From Brevundimonas sp. UBA6550 (GTDB lineage Bacteria; Pseudomonadota; Alphaproteobacteria; Caulobacterales; Caulobacteraceae), in assembly GCF_002434505.1 (NCBI RefSeq), contig NZ_DJKE01000001.1:186001-250000 (forward strand): a stretch of 64,000 nucleotides of DNA, in the 5' to 3' direction. The notes below the pieces were generated by a model. It saw only the letters and a program-made list of their open reading frames with translations. It made no database searches and had not been told where the DNA came from. Of the stretch, positions 8,914-18,998 are shown piece after piece (position 1 is the stretch's first letter; every line of letters starts with the position of its first letter). The position numbers and the translations under genes are program-made.

Positions 8914-9927
8914 TCAGGCCGCTTCGGCCTTGGGCGTGTTCAGCCAGGCCATGCGCTCGCGCAGACGCGCGCCGACCTGCTCGATCTGGCTTTCGCGGTC
9001 CGCCTTCAGCCAGGCTTCGTACTGCGGCTTGCCGGCCTCGTTCTCGGCGATCCAGTTCCTGGCGAAGGTTCCGCTCTGGATCTCGTCCAGAATGGTCTTC
9101 ATGCGGGCCTTGGTCTCTTCGTTGACCACGCGCGGGCCGCTGGCGACGGCGCCGTATTTGGCCGTTTCCGAGATGAAGTGGTGCATCTTGGAGATGCCGC
9201 CTTCGTAGAACAGGTCCACGATCAGCTTCAGTTCGTGCAAGCATTCGAAATAGGCGATCTCGGGCTGGTAGCCGGCCTCGACCAGGGTGTTGAAGCCCTG
9301 GATGACCAGTTCCTTGGCGCCGCCGCACAGCACCGCCTGTTCGCCGAACAGGTCGGTCTCGGTCTCTTCGCGGAAGGTGGTCTCCAGCAGGCCGCCGGTC
9401 GCGCCGCCGTTGCCCTTGGCGTAACCCATGGCCCGGTCGCGGGCCTTGCCCGTCGCGTCGTTCTCGATGGCGAACAGCGAAGGCACGCCGCGCCCGCGCT
9501 GGAACTCGCGGCGGACCAGATCGCCCGGCCCCTTGGGCGCCACCAGGATGACATCCATGTCCTCGCGCGGTTTGACGCGCTCGTAGATGATCGAGAAGCC
9601 GTGGGCGAACAGCAGGGCCGAGCCTTGCTTGGCGTTCGGTTCGACGATGTCGCGATAGACCTCGCCCTGAACCATGTCCGGCGTCAGGATGGAGATGATG
9701 TCGGCGCCCTTGACGGCCTCGGCCGGCTCGGCGGTCGCGATGCCGTCCTCGGTGGCGTGTTTCCAGCCCGTGCCGCCGTGACGGACGCCGGCGACCACGT
9801 CATGGCCGCTGTCGCGCAGGTTCTGGGCGTGAGCCCGGCCCTGCGAGCCGTAGCCGATGATGGCGATGCGCTGACCGGCGATGGCGCCCGGCTTGATGTC
9901 TTCATTGGTGTAGATGGTGATGGCCAT
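8914..9927 (-). CDS. ilvC: Ketol-acid reductoisomerase (class I)
   Basis: 337 aa, the size of class I KARI. Isomerises and reduces acetolactate to 2,3-dihydroxyisovalerate with NADPH and Mg2+. The Rossmann motif [19 protein letters not shown] lies near residue 25 and the knotted C-terminal metal-binding domain has [12 protein letters not shown] and an [12 protein letters not shown] segment. It sits 32 bp upstream of ilvG and 5 bp downstream of ilvD in the same operon. Confidence 0.97.
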   Translation of the reverse strand: MAITIYTNEDIKPGAIAGQRIAIIGYGSQGRAHAQNLRDSGHDVVAGVRHGGTGWKHATEDGIATAEPAEAVKGADIISILTPDMVQGEVYRDIVEPNAKQGSALLFAHGFSIIYERVKPREDMDVILVAPKGPGDLVRREFQRGRGVPSLFAIENDATGKARDRAMGYAKGNGGATGGLLETTFREETETDLFGEQAVLCGGAKELVIQGFNTLVEAGYQPEIAYFECLHELKLIVDLFYEGGISKMHHFISETAKYGAVASGPRVVNEETKARMKTILDEIQSGTFARNWIAENEAGKPQYEAWLKADRESQIEQVGARLRERMAWLNTPKAEAA

Positions 9928-9932
9928 GGGGA

Positions 9933-11684
9933 TCAGGCGTCCTGAGCAGCGTTGGTCTTGTGGGATGCCGGAACTTGAGCCGGCGGCGGGTTGGGAATGG
10001 TGACGGCGCCCTGGGCGGCCGAGGCGACCGAGGCGCGGTATTTGGCGAAGACGCCTCGCGCCGGGCGGACTACGTGGGGCGTAAAGCCCGCCCGGCGCGT
10101 CGCCAGGTCGACATTGACGTCGATCCGGCGGTTGGTGACGTCGATGGTGATGCGGTCACCATCGCGGATGAGGGCGATCGGGCCGCCGACGGCGGCTTCC
10201 GGCGAGACGTGGCCGGCGACGAAGCCATAGCTGGCGCCCGAGAAGCGGCCGTCGGTCAGCAGGGCGACATTGTCGATCTTGCGGCCCTTCAGGGCGGCGG
10301 TGACCTGCAGCATCTCGCGCATTCCGGGACCGCCCTTGGGCCCTTCGTAGCGGATGATGATGACGTCGCCTTCGCCCACCGTTCCGTCCTGAACCGCGTG
10401 GAAGGCGTCTTCCTCGGAGTCGAAGACGCAGGCCGGACCTTCGAACGTGTCGACCTTGTGGCCCGTCAGCTTGATGACCGCGCCTTCGGGAGCGACATCG
10501 CCGTAGATGACCGCGAAGCTGCCGCGTTCCATCACCGGCGCGTCGAAAGATGTGACCACCACCTGGCCCGGCGTCTCCTCGGCCTCGGCCGCCTCGGCGA
10601 ACAGGCTGCGGCCGGTGACGGTGGGGGTGTTTACGATCTTGCCGGCCTCGGCCATCCGCTGCGCGACCAAGCGGGTGCCGCCGGCGGCAAACAGGTGCGA
10701 GGCCAGGAAACGGCCGCCCGGCTTCAGGTCGCAGATGACCGGCGCCTCGACGCAGGCCTGGTGGCAGTCCTCGACGCCGAAATCGACGCCGGCTTCCGCC
10801 GCGATGGCCGTCAGGTGCATGACCGCATTGGTCGATCCACCCGAGGCCGAGACGGCGACGGCGGCGTTCTTCAGGCTGGCGCGGGTGATGTATTTGCGGG
10901 CCGTGTCCCCGGCGAAGACGCGCTCGACGATGATGCGGCCGCAGCGCTCACCCTCGGCCCCCTTGTTCGGATCGACGGCGGGCACGTCATTGGCGCCCAT
11001 GGGGCTGATGCCCATGACCGACAGGGCCATGGCCATGGTGTTGGCCGTGAACTGCCCACCGCAGGCGCCGGCGCCGGGGCAGACGGCGCTCTCGACCGCC
11101 TTCAGACCCGCATCGTCCAGCGCGCCGGCCGAATGGGCGCCGATGGCCTCGAACACCTCCTGGACCGAGACCTCCTTGGTCCCCCCAGGAGCGGGCAAGA
11201 CGCCCGGCATGATGGTGCCGCCGTAATAGACCAGGCCGGGGATATCCATCCGCGCCAGGGCCATGGCCGCCGCCGGGATCGTCTTGTCGCAGCCGACGAT
11301 GCAGACCACGCCGTCCAGCTGGTGGCCCTCGATGGCCAGTTCGATCGAGTCGGCGACGACCTCGCGGCTGATCAGCGAGGCTTTCATCCCCGCCGTGCCC
11401 ATCGAGATGCCGTCGGTGACCACGATGGTGTTGAAGTCGACCGGATAGCCGCCAGCCGCCACGATGCCCGCACGCACGTCCTTGGCCAGGCGGTCCAAGT
11501 GCATGTTGCACGGCGTGACCGTCGACCAGGTGTTGACGATGCCGATCATCGGCTTGTCGAAGTCGGCGTCCTGCATGCCGGCGGCCCGCAGATACGAGCG
11601 GGCGGCGGCCCGGTTCGGGCCGGCCGTCACCGCCGCGCTGCGCGCGTTGGGCTTTCTGGGCTGAGAGGTAGAATCTTGCGTCAT
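9933..11684 (-). CDS. ilvD: Dihydroxy-acid dehydratase
   Basis: 583 aa from the ATG at 11684. Dehydrates 2,3-dihydroxy acids to the 2-oxo acids of valine and isoleucine. Iron-sulfur cysteines are in [19 protein letters not shown] and [19 protein letters not shown], and [13 protein letters not shown] is present. A GTG ten codons upstream is also in frame but lies in the T-tract of the attenuator hairpin and has no ribosome site. A 7-bp perfect hairpin (CGGTTCG...CGAACCG, 11690-11706) sits just 5 bases before the start codon and may limit initiation. First structural gene of the operon. Confidence 0.95.
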   Translation of the reverse strand: MTQDSTSQPRKPNARSAAVTAGPNRAAARSYLRAAGMQDADFDKPMIGIVNTWSTVTPCNMHLDRLAKDVRAGIVAAGGYPVDFNTIVVTDGISMGTAGMKASLISREVVADSIELAIEGHQLDGVVCIVGCDKTIPAAAMALARMDIPGLVYYGGTIMPGVLPAPGGTKEVSVQEVFEAIGAHSAGALDDAGLKAVESAVCPGAGACGGQFTANTMAMALSVMGISPMGANDVPAVDPNKGAEGERCGRIIVERVFAGDTARKYITRASLKNAAVAVSASGGSTNAVMHLTAIAAEAGVDFGVEDCHQACVEAPVICDLKPGGRFLASHLFAAGGTRLVAQRMAEAGKIVNTPTVTGRSLFAEAAEAEETPGQVVVTSFDAPVMERGSFAVIYGDVAPEGAVIKLTGHKVDTFEGPACVFDSEEDAFHAVQDGTVGEGDVIIIRYEGPKGGPGMREMLQVTAALKGRKIDNVALLTDGRFSGASYGFVAGHVSPEAAVGGPIALIRDGDRITIDVTNRRIDVNVDLATRRAGFTPHVVRPARGVFAKYRASVASAAQGAVTIPNPPPAQVPASHKTNAAQDA

Positions 11685-11711
11685 CGGTCCGGTTCGTTTC
11701 GAACCGCCGCG

Positions 11712-11746
11712 CACTAAAAACCCCGCTTCCTTTCGGAGGCGGGGTG
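11712..11746 (-). terminator. Attenuator terminator in the ilvD leader
   Basis: Read on the minus strand, a GC-rich stem (CCCCGCCTCC...GGAAGCGGGG, one G-U pair, GAAA loop, 11721-11744) is followed by TTTTT. It lies 30 bp before ilvD and after the leader-peptide stop, so it would stop transcription before the first structural gene. No plus-strand gene ends here, so it is not an ordinary end terminator. Confidence 0.8.
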
Positions 11747-11774
11747 GTGCGAGGCGATCCTGAGTGCGTTTAGG

Positions 11775-11918
11775 TCAGGTCGCGTGCATCCACGCCGCTT
11801 GCGTAAGCAGGCCGAGAAGTACGAGGGTAATCAGGAATACGGGGCTTTCCAGGCCGACGGGCGCGCGAACGGCCGCGACCGCCGCGGCGGTGCTTCCCTT
11901 CATCATGTCGCGCATCAT
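11775..11918 (-). CDS. Branched-chain amino acid leader peptide (ilv attenuation)
   Basis: An ORF of 47 codons (from the first ATG of an ATG-ATG pair at 11918; downstream ATGs at 11906 and 11903 are alternatives) ends 91 bp before ilvD. Residues 27-38 read VFLITLVLLGLL, a dense run of Val, Leu and Ile codons, just the regulatory amino acids of the operon; the next residues are TQAAWMHAT. A possible AGGGAG ribosome site precedes the start at a somewhat long distance. A GCGTG/CACGC hairpin overlaps the stop region, as a pause structure might. Ribosome stalling at the run would favour an antiterminator over the terminator at 11712-11746. Function is inferred from layout. Confidence 0.75.
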   Translation of the reverse strand: MMRDMMKGSTAAAVAAVRAPVGLESPVFLITLVLLGLLTQAAWMHAT

Positions 11919-12183
11919 CGTGGCCACGGGCGGCTCCCTGTCTGACGCCAAGAAACCATACCGCCCGAACCCGCACAAGCCCTGTCGCAAAAATTTTGCT
12001 CAATAGGCGCCGCAACGCCCCTCGCGGGGTGTTTCTTGCCTCCGACATGGACCGGCCGCCTCGAAGCGTAACCGTTCATCACATCATGTTACAGGCTCAG
12101 GGTTGCAAGCCGCGCCCGACCGCTCCATTGAGACGCCCACCTATATAAGCGTCACACCTATCCGTTCAGAGGAGCCTTCCATC

Positions 12184-13191
<1,008 letters not shown>

Positions 13192-13201
13192 GCCGAAAAC
13201 G

Positions 13202-13342
13202 TCTCCTCCCCACAGCGTGGGGAGGGGGACCACGAAGTGGTGGAGGGGCTCTTTCCACCGCACCGAACTCGGGGCCAGAGCCCCTCCGTCACGGCGCAGG
13301 CGCGCCGCGCCACCTCCCCATCGCTTCGCGACGGGGAGGAGA
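13202..13342. repeat. REP-like GC-rich paired palindrome between gap and pgk
   Basis: About 140 bp with outer palindromes CTCCCCACAGCGTGGGGAG on the left and CTCCCCATCGCTTCGCGA followed by CGGGGAG on the right, plus inner GGAGGGGC/GCCCCTCC arms. The terminal GGGGAGGAG lies close to the pgk start and forms or strengthens its ribosome-binding region. Related paired elements recur at 27633, 33427, 37580, 40232 and 54819. Confidence 0.7.
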
Positions 13343-13355
13343 CAGGGAAACCAAC

Positions 13356-14564
13356 ATGACCTTCCGCACCCTCGACGACGCCCCCAACGACCTGGGCTCC
13401 CTCGCCGGCAAGACGGCTCTGGTCCGCGTGGACTTCAACGTCCCGATGGAGGGCGGCAATGTCACCGACGACACCCGGCTGCGGGTCGCCCTGCCGACGA
13501 TCCAGCGCCTGCGCGACGCGGGCGCCAAGGTCGCGCTATTGGCCCACTTCGACCGCCCCAAGGGCCAGCGCGTTCCGTCGATGAGCCTGAAGCCGGTCGT
13601 CCAACCGCTGGAGGAACTGCTCGGCGCGCCGGTCCGCTTCGCCGACGACTGCATCGGCGGCCCCGCCGTGGAGGCCATTCGCGACCTGGACGCCGGCGGC
13701 GTCGTCCTGCTGGAAAACGTGCGCTTCCATGCGGCGGAAGAGGCCAATGATCCGGTCTTCGCCCAGAAGCTGGCCGACCTGGGCGATCTCTATGTCAACG
13801 ACGCCTTCTCGGCCGCACACCGCGCACACGCCTCGACCGAAGGGATCGCGCATCGCATTCCCGCCTACGCCGGCGAATCGATGCGCCGCGAACTGGATGC
13901 GCTGGACGCCGCGCTCGGCAATCCGCAGAAGCCGGTCATCGGCATCGTCGGCGGCTCCAAGGTCTCGACCAAACTGGATCTACTGAAGAATCTGGTCGGC
14001 AAGCTGGATGCGCTGGCCATCGGCGGCGGCATGGCCAACACCTTCCTCTATGCGCAAGGCGTCGATATCGGCGGCTCGCTGGCCGAGAAGGACATGGCCG
14101 ACACCGCGCGCGAAATCCTGGCGGAAGCCGAGGCCAAGGGCTGCGACATCCTGCTGCCCGTCGATGTCGTCGTGGCGACCGAGGTCAAGCCCGGCGCCGA
14201 CGCCCGCACGGTCAAGACCGGCGCAGCCCTGTCCGCCGACGACAAGATTCTGGACGCCGGCCCCGAGACTGTCGCCCGCCTGAACGCCGCCGTCGACGCC
14301 TCGAAAACTCTGATCTGGAACGGCCCGCTGGGCGTGTTCGAGGTTCCGCCCTTCGACGCCGCCACCGTCGCCGCCGCCCAGCACGTCGCCGAACGCACCA
14401 AGGCCGGCGCCCTGATCGCGGTGGCGGGCGGCGGCGACACGGTTGCGGCCGTCGGCCATGCCGGCGTCGCGGCGGACCTGACCTTCGTCTCCACGGCCGG
14501 CGGCGCCTTCCTGGAATGGATGGAGGGCAAGCCCCTGCCCGGCGTCGAGGCCCTGCGCGCCTGA
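13356..14564 (+). CDS. pgk: Phosphoglycerate kinase
   Basis: 402 aa, usual length. Transfers phosphate from 1,3-bisphosphoglycerate to ADP. Motifs: [12 protein letters not shown] near residue 23, the [14 protein letters not shown] region, and the nucleotide-binding [14 protein letters not shown] near the C terminus. The start was set at the ATG after GGGGAGGAGACAGGG; the same frame is open far upstream through gap but has no homology there. Between gap and fba in a glycolytic run. Confidence 0.97.
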   Translation: MTFRTLDDAPNDLGSLAGKTALVRVDFNVPMEGGNVTDDTRLRVALPTIQRLRDAGAKVALLAHFDRPKGQRVPSMSLKPVVQPLEELLGAPVRFADDCIGGPAVEAIRDLDAGGVVLLENVRFHAAEEANDPVFAQKLADLGDLYVNDAFSAAHRAHASTEGIAHRIPAYAGESMRRELDALDAALGNPQKPVIGIVGGSKVSTKLDLLKNLVGKLDALAIGGGMANTFLYAQGVDIGGSLAEKDMADTAREILAEAEAKGCDILLPVDVVVATEVKPGADARTVKTGAALSADDKILDAGPETVARLNAAVDASKTLIWNGPLGVFEVPPFDAATVAAAQHVAERTKAGALIAVAGGGDTVAAVGHAGVAADLTFVSTAGGAFLEWMEGKPLPGVEALRA

Positions 14565-14660
14565 TGGGTTAGCGATGCAGGCGGATCACGCCTGCGCGCT
14601 TCCGCCGGAAATGCCCGCCCGGCGGCTGTAACGTGGCGTGACTTCGGCGCGCCGCGCGGC

Positions 14661-14688
14661 TAGTCTTTCGCCCAATCAAAAAAGACTA
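14661..14688 (+). promoter_or_regulatory. Perfect 8-bp inverted repeat before fba
   Basis: TAGTCTTT (14661-14668) and AAAGACTA (14681-14688) pair around a 12-base A-rich loop, ending 22 bp before the fba start codon and just before its CAGGAG ribosome site. The AT-rich make-up stands out from its surroundings. It may be an operator or an mRNA 5' stem; nothing in the sequence identifies the regulator. Confidence 0.4.
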
Positions 14689-14710
14689 TTCGGCTCAGGA
14701 GACTATCATC

Positions 14711-15796
14711 ATGGCGCGCATCACGCTGCGACAGCTGCTCGACCACGCGGCGGAGAACGACTACGGCCTGCCGGCCTACAACATCAACAATATGGAACAG
14801 GGTCTGGCGATCATGGAGGCGGCCCACGAGGTCAACGCCCCGGTCATCATCCAGGCTTCGCGCGGCGCCCGTAACTATGCCAACGACATCGTCCTGGCCA
14901 AACTGATCGACGCCCTGGCCGAACTCTATCCTCATATCCCGGTCTGTATGCACCAGGACCACGGCAACGGCCCGGCGACCTGCGCCACCGCCATCCAGTA
15001 CGGCTTCACCAGCGTCATGATGGACGGTTCGCTGGAAGAGGACGCCAAGACCCCCGCCTCCTACGAATACAATGTCGACGTCACCCGTCGCGTCACCGAA
15101 ATGGCCCACGCCTGCGGCGTCTCGGTCGAGGGCGAGCTGGGCGTTCTGGGTTCGCTGGAAACCGGCATGGGCGAGGCCGAGGACGGCCACGGCTTCGAAG
15201 GCAAGCTGGATCACTCGCAACTGCTGACCGACCCGGATCAGGCCGTGGACTTCGTCGCCGCCACCAAGGTCGACGCCTTGGCCATCGCCATGGGCACCAG
15301 CCACGGCGCCTACAAGTTCACGCGCCAGCCGGACGGCGACGTCCTCGCCATGAATGTGATCGAAGAAATCCACCGCCGCCTGCCCAACACCCATTTGGTG
15401 ATGCACGGCAGTTCTTCGGTGCCGCAGGACCTGCAGGACATCATCAACCAGTACGGCGGCGAAATGCCTCAGACCTGGGGCGTGCCGGTCGAGGAAATCC
15501 AGCGCGGCATCAAGCACGGCGTGCGCAAGGTCAATATCGACACCGACAACCGCATGGCCATCACCGGCGCCATCCGCAAGGCGCTGATGGAGAAGCCGGG
15601 CGAGTTCGACCCGCGCTACTATCTGAAGCCCGCCAAGGAGGCGATGAAGAAACTCTGCATGGAGCGCTACCAGCAGTTCGGCTGCGAGGGCCAGGCGTCC
15701 AAAATCCAACCGCTCTCCACCGCCCAGATGGCCAAGCGTTATGCTTCCGGCGACCTGGATCCGTCCTTCCGCGGCGCCGCCGTCAAGGCGGCCTAA
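14711..15796 (+). CDS. fba: Fructose-bisphosphate aldolase, class II
   Basis: 361 aa zinc aldolase interconverting fructose-1,6-bisphosphate with dihydroxyacetone phosphate and glyceraldehyde-3-phosphate. It resembles the long Calvin-cycle/CbbA subtype: MHQDHGNG carries the catalytic Asp and a zinc His, [14 protein letters not shown] a metal ligand region, [11 protein letters not shown] and [10 protein letters not shown] further zinc His residues, and KVNIDTDNR the phosphate site. A CAGGAG site lies 9 bp upstream. Third gene of the glycolytic run. Confidence 0.95.
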   Translation: MARITLRQLLDHAAENDYGLPAYNINNMEQGLAIMEAAHEVNAPVIIQASRGARNYANDIVLAKLIDALAELYPHIPVCMHQDHGNGPATCATAIQYGFTSVMMDGSLEEDAKTPASYEYNVDVTRRVTEMAHACGVSVEGELGVLGSLETGMGEAEDGHGFEGKLDHSQLLTDPDQAVDFVAATKVDALAIAMGTSHGAYKFTRQPDGDVLAMNVIEEIHRRLPNTHLVMHGSSSVPQDLQDIINQYGGEMPQTWGVPVEEIQRGIKHGVRKVNIDTDNRMAITGAIRKALMEKPGEFDPRYYLKPAKEAMKKLCMERYQQFGCEGQASKIQPLSTAQMAKRYASGDLDPSFRGAAVKAA

Positions 15797-15803
15797 AGCA
15801 CGT

Positions 15804-16451
15804 CTAGACCGGGTAGCGGCCGCTCAGTTCGCGCCGCACCCGGCGAACGTCCCATTCGGCGCGATCCAGGGCGTCGCGCGAATCCCTGGCGTCGCGACGC
15901 GCCTCTCGGATTTCACCCCGGACCTCCTGGATGCGATTGCGAATGCGCTCCCGCTCCTGGTCCGTCAGGCCCTCGCCGTCCAGTTCGCGCTCCTTGGCTT
16001 CCAGCTTGTCCTGGCGATTCTCGATCCGGGCCTCGGCGCTGTTCAGCGCGCTTTCCGCCGTCTCGAACGCCGCCTCGACCTCATGCAGTCGCAAGCCGTC
16101 GTGATAGGCGGGCAGGAAGGCCTGCTCCTCCTGCGGCCGACAGACGCCGTAATAGGTATTGCCCGACCGACCTTCCTCCCAACCCCGCTCGAAGGTGCAA
16201 TAGGACCGCAAGCCATCCTGGCGCGCCGAATCATAGGCGGCGGAGTTCGGCGCGACCTGATATTTGGCGCAGGCCCTGGCGTGGTCGTCCAGCCGCGTCA
16301 TCGGATAGCCAGCCGCGCCGTCGGCATAGCCCTTCTCGCCCCAGGCGCCGGCCAGACACTGATCCTTGCTCATGGTGGAGCAGCCCGCCAGCCATCCGCC
16401 CCCGACCGTCAGTCCGCCGACGACTCCGGCCGCGATGATCCATCGCCTCAT
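15804..16451 (-). CDS. DUF2799 domain-containing lipoprotein
   Basis: 215 aa. A short signal sequence ends in the lipobox LAGC, so residue 24 should be the lipidated Cys. A Cys-bearing DUF2799-like region follows (CLAGAWGEKGYADGAAG, CTFERGWEEGRSGNTYYGVC). The last 90 residues are strongly charged and helical, likely a coiled coil. Probably outer-membrane anchored; function unknown. It converges on fba with only 7 bp between the stop codons. Confidence 0.8.
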   Translation of the reverse strand: MRRWIIAAGVVGGLTVGGGWLAGCSTMSKDQCLAGAWGEKGYADGAAGYPMTRLDDHARACAKYQVAPNSAAYDSARQDGLRSYCTFERGWEEGRSGNTYYGVCRPQEEQAFLPAYHDGLRLHEVEAAFETAESALNSAEARIENRQDKLEAKERELDGEGLTDQERERIRNRIQEVRGEIREARRDARDSRDALDRAEWDVRRVRRELSGRYPV

Positions 16452-16521
16452 TGGATAGTTCCCTCAACGCCCCCAGGCGTCACTATCGAACGACGCTCGC
16501 CCCTCGCGCAAGCGGCCCTTC

Positions 16522-17556
16522 ATGCTAGGGAGAACCGTGTCCGATCCTGACCTGACCGACGACGACGACCTGTCCGCCCCGGGCGCACCCGCCGAGGTGC
16601 TGCAGGCGCGCATCGACGCCGCCGGCCTCCGCCTGGACAAGGCGCTGGCCGATGCCTTTCCCACCCTGTCGCGCGCCCGGCTCCAGGCCCTGCTGTCCGA
16701 GGGCGCCGTCACCCGCGACGGCGCGGTCCTGACCGGCGGATCGACCAAGGCCCAGCCCGGCCTCTATAGCGTCGCCCTGCCGCCCGTCGCGCCCGCCACG
16801 CCCCAACCGCAGGCCATTCCCCTGACCGTCCTCTACGAGGACGCGGACCTGATCGTCATCGACAAGCCCGCGGGCATGGCCGCCCACCCGGCGCCCGGCA
16901 CGCCCGACGGCACCCTGGTCAACGCTCTTCTGGCGCATTGCGGCGACAGCCTGTCGGGCATCGGCGGCGTGGCCCGTCCCGGAATCGTCCACCGGCTGGA
17001 CAAGGACACCTCCGGCGTCATGGTCGCCGCCAAAACCGACCGCGCCCATGCGGGCCTGTCCGCCCTGTTCGCGACCCACGACATCGAACGCACCTACATC
17101 GCCCTGACGCGCGGCGCCCCCTCGCCCACGACCGGCCGTATCCACACCCGCATCGGCCGATCCACCGGGGATCGCAAGAAGATGGCGGTTCTAAAGGCCG
17201 GCGGCCGCGAGGCCATCACCGACTATGTCGTCCAGACGACCTTCGGCGAACCCGCCAAGGCCGGCGGCGCGCCTTTGGCCGCCCGCGTCGCCTGCACCCT
17301 GCACACGGGCCGGACACACCAGATCCGCGTGCATCTATCGTCCAAAGGGTCGCCCATTCTCGGCGACGCCGTCTATGGGTCGGGCAGTCCCGCCGCCCCT
17401 GTCCGCGCCGCCATCGCCGAAGCCGGACTGGCCCGTCAGGCCCTGCACGCCGCCGTGCTCGGCTTCGTCCACCCCGTCACCGGCGAACGGCTGCGTTTCG
17501 AAACCGCCCCGCCCGCTGATATGCTGGCGCTGGAAGCCCTGCTTCGCGAACTCTGA
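16522..17556 (+). CDS. rluD: RluA family pseudouridine synthase (RluD-type)
   Basis: 344 aa. An N-terminal S4 RNA-binding domain (RLDKALADAFPTLSRARLQ, about residues 37-90) precedes the RluA catalytic domain with the hallmark HRLDKDTSGVMVAAK containing the catalytic Asp near residue 160 and HTGRTHQIRVHL near residue 265. Likely modifies 23S rRNA helix 69, as RluD does; the exact target is inferred. The start may be a GTG five codons in. A small GNAT gene follows 8 bp downstream. Confidence 0.87.
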   Translation: MLGRTVSDPDLTDDDDLSAPGAPAEVLQARIDAAGLRLDKALADAFPTLSRARLQALLSEGAVTRDGAVLTGGSTKAQPGLYSVALPPVAPATPQPQAIPLTVLYEDADLIVIDKPAGMAAHPAPGTPDGTLVNALLAHCGDSLSGIGGVARPGIVHRLDKDTSGVMVAAKTDRAHAGLSALFATHDIERTYIALTRGAPSPTTGRIHTRIGRSTGDRKKMAVLKAGGREAITDYVVQTTFGEPAKAGGAPLAARVACTLHTGRTHQIRVHLSSKGSPILGDAVYGSGSPAAPVRAAIAEAGLARQALHAAVLGFVHPVTGERLRFETAPPADMLALEALLREL

Positions 17557-17564
17557 GGACCGCC

Positions 17565-17870
17565 ATGCTTGACCCCGACATCCGCGACAATGCCGAACTG
17601 AAACGCTACGAACTGCCCGTGGAGGGCGATTTGGCCGTCGTCACCTACAATCTCTCGCCGCCCAATCTGATGATCACCGAGACCCTGGTGCCCGAGCGTC
17701 TGGAAGGCCGGGGCATCGCCAGCCGCCTTGCCCGGCACGTGCTGGCCGACGCCCGGGCCCGCGACCTGTTGATCCTGCCGGTCTGTCCCTTCTTTTCGGC
17801 CTATCTTCAGAAGCACCCGGATCAGGCCGATGTCGTCCATCCGACCTATCGGGGCATTCTCGGCCTATGA
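17565..17870 (+). CDS. Small GNAT-like N-acetyltransferase (YjdJ type)
   Basis: 101 aa, matching the compact Gcn5-related N-acetyltransferase family (PF14542 type). The core VPERLEGRGIASRLARHVL is the acetyl-CoA-binding Q/RxxGxG/A-like motif and LPVCPFFSAYLQKHP is the family's conserved C-terminal strand-helix. Substrate unknown. Lies 8 bp after the pseudouridine synthase gene and is probably cotranscribed. Confidence 0.8.
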   Translation: MLDPDIRDNAELKRYELPVEGDLAVVTYNLSPPNLMITETLVPERLEGRGIASRLARHVLADARARDLLILPVCPFFSAYLQKHPDQADVVHPTYRGILGL

Positions 17871-17882
17871 ACGCAAGCGGGT

Positions 17883-17911
17883 CTTGAATAGCAACGGACC
17901 CGTTCCCACAT
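17883..17911 (+). promoter_or_regulatory. Putative heat-shock (sigma-32) promoter of rpoH
   Basis: CTTGAA (17883-17888) and CCCACAT (17905-17911) are spaced as in sigma-32 promoters (16 bp between the boxes), about 175 bp before rpoH. The leader then holds two hairpins, GGTCAC/GTGACC at 17947-17966 and CCGCCT/AGGCGG at 17969-17987. Autoregulation of rpoH by a heat-shock promoter is known in Caulobacter; the assignment here is by pattern only. Confidence 0.5.
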
Positions 17912-18089
17912 GCGACCTCGGTCGGCGCGAGTGGCGCACGGGTCACGGTCACGCCTTCGTGTGACCTTCCGCCTCTACAAAAGGCGGCAACCCATCGCCA
18001 TTTGACCGGTTGAGGGGTGAGACGTCGATGCACGCGCGTGATCGACAGCGAAGAGCCCGCTCGTTCAAGACGGTCGGAGGGACCTGTAT

Positions 18090-18977
18090 ATGGCTGCCAA
18101 TAGTACGCTCGCGGTGATGTCGCCTGAACAAGGCCTGTCGCGTTATCTGACGGAAATCCGCAAGTTTCCGATGCTGACCAAGGACGAGGAGTTCATGCTC
18201 GCCAAACGTTGGTCCGAGCACCAGGATCCCGAGGCCGCCCACCGTCTCGTCACCTCTCACCTTCGTCTTGTGGCCAAGATCGCCATGGGCTATCGCGGCT
18301 ACGGACTGCCGATCGGCGAAGTGATCTCCGAGGGCAACGTCGGCCTGATGCAGGCCGTCAAGAAGTTCGACCCGGACAAGGGCTTCCGCCTGGCCACCTA
18401 CGCCATGTGGTGGATCCGCGCCTCGATCCAGGAATACATCCTGCGCAGCTGGTCGCTGGTGAAGATGGGCACCACCGCCGCGCAGAAGAAGCTGTTCTTC
18501 AACCTGCGCAAGGCCAAGAGCCAGATCTCGGCCTTCGAGGAAGGCGACCTGCACCCCGAACACCTGTCCGCCATCGCCACCAAGCTGGGCGTATCGGAAG
18601 AGGAAGTCACCAATATGAACCGCCGTCTCGGCGGCGACGCCTCGTTGAACGCGCCGTTGCGCGCCGATGGCGAAAGCGAATGGCAGGACTGGCTGGCCGA
18701 CGACACGGCCGTTTCTCAGGAAACCCAACTCGCCGACGACGAGGAAAAGGGCATCCGCATGAGCCTGCTCCAGGAGGCCATGGAAGAACTGACCGACCGC
18801 GAGAAGCACATTCTGACCGAACGTCGCCTCAAGGACGATCCGGTCACGCTGGAAGAGTTGGCTGGTCAATACGGCGTGTCGCGCGAGCGCGTGCGTCAGA
18901 TCGAGGTCCGCGCCTTCGAGAAGCTGCAGAAGGCCATGCGCGCCGCCGCCGAAGAGCGTAATCTGGTCGACGCCTGA
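18090..18977 (+). CDS. rpoH: RNA polymerase sigma-32 (heat-shock) factor
   Basis: 295 aa. Sigma region 2 has HLRLVAKIAMGYRGYGLP and FRLATYAMWWIRASIQEY; the RpoH box QKKLFFNLRK follows near residue 131 and distinguishes it from RpoD. Region 4 has the helix-turn-helix LEELAGQYGVSRERVRQIE. Directs transcription of chaperone and protease genes. The 219-bp upstream leader contains a heat-shock-like promoter and two stem-loops. The receiver-protein gene downstream is convergent. Confidence 0.96.
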   Translation: MAANSTLAVMSPEQGLSRYLTEIRKFPMLTKDEEFMLAKRWSEHQDPEAAHRLVTSHLRLVAKIAMGYRGYGLPIGEVISEGNVGLMQAVKKFDPDKGFRLATYAMWWIRASIQEYILRSWSLVKMGTTAAQKKLFFNLRKAKSQISAFEEGDLHPEHLSAIATKLGVSEEEVTNMNRRLGGDASLNAPLRADGESEWQDWLADDTAVSQETQLADDEEKGIRMSLLQEAMEELTDREKHILTERRLKDDPVTLEELAGQYGVSRERVRQIEVRAFEKLQKAMRAAAEERNLVDA

Positions 18978-18998
18978 TCTGAGCCGTTCGTCTGCGCC

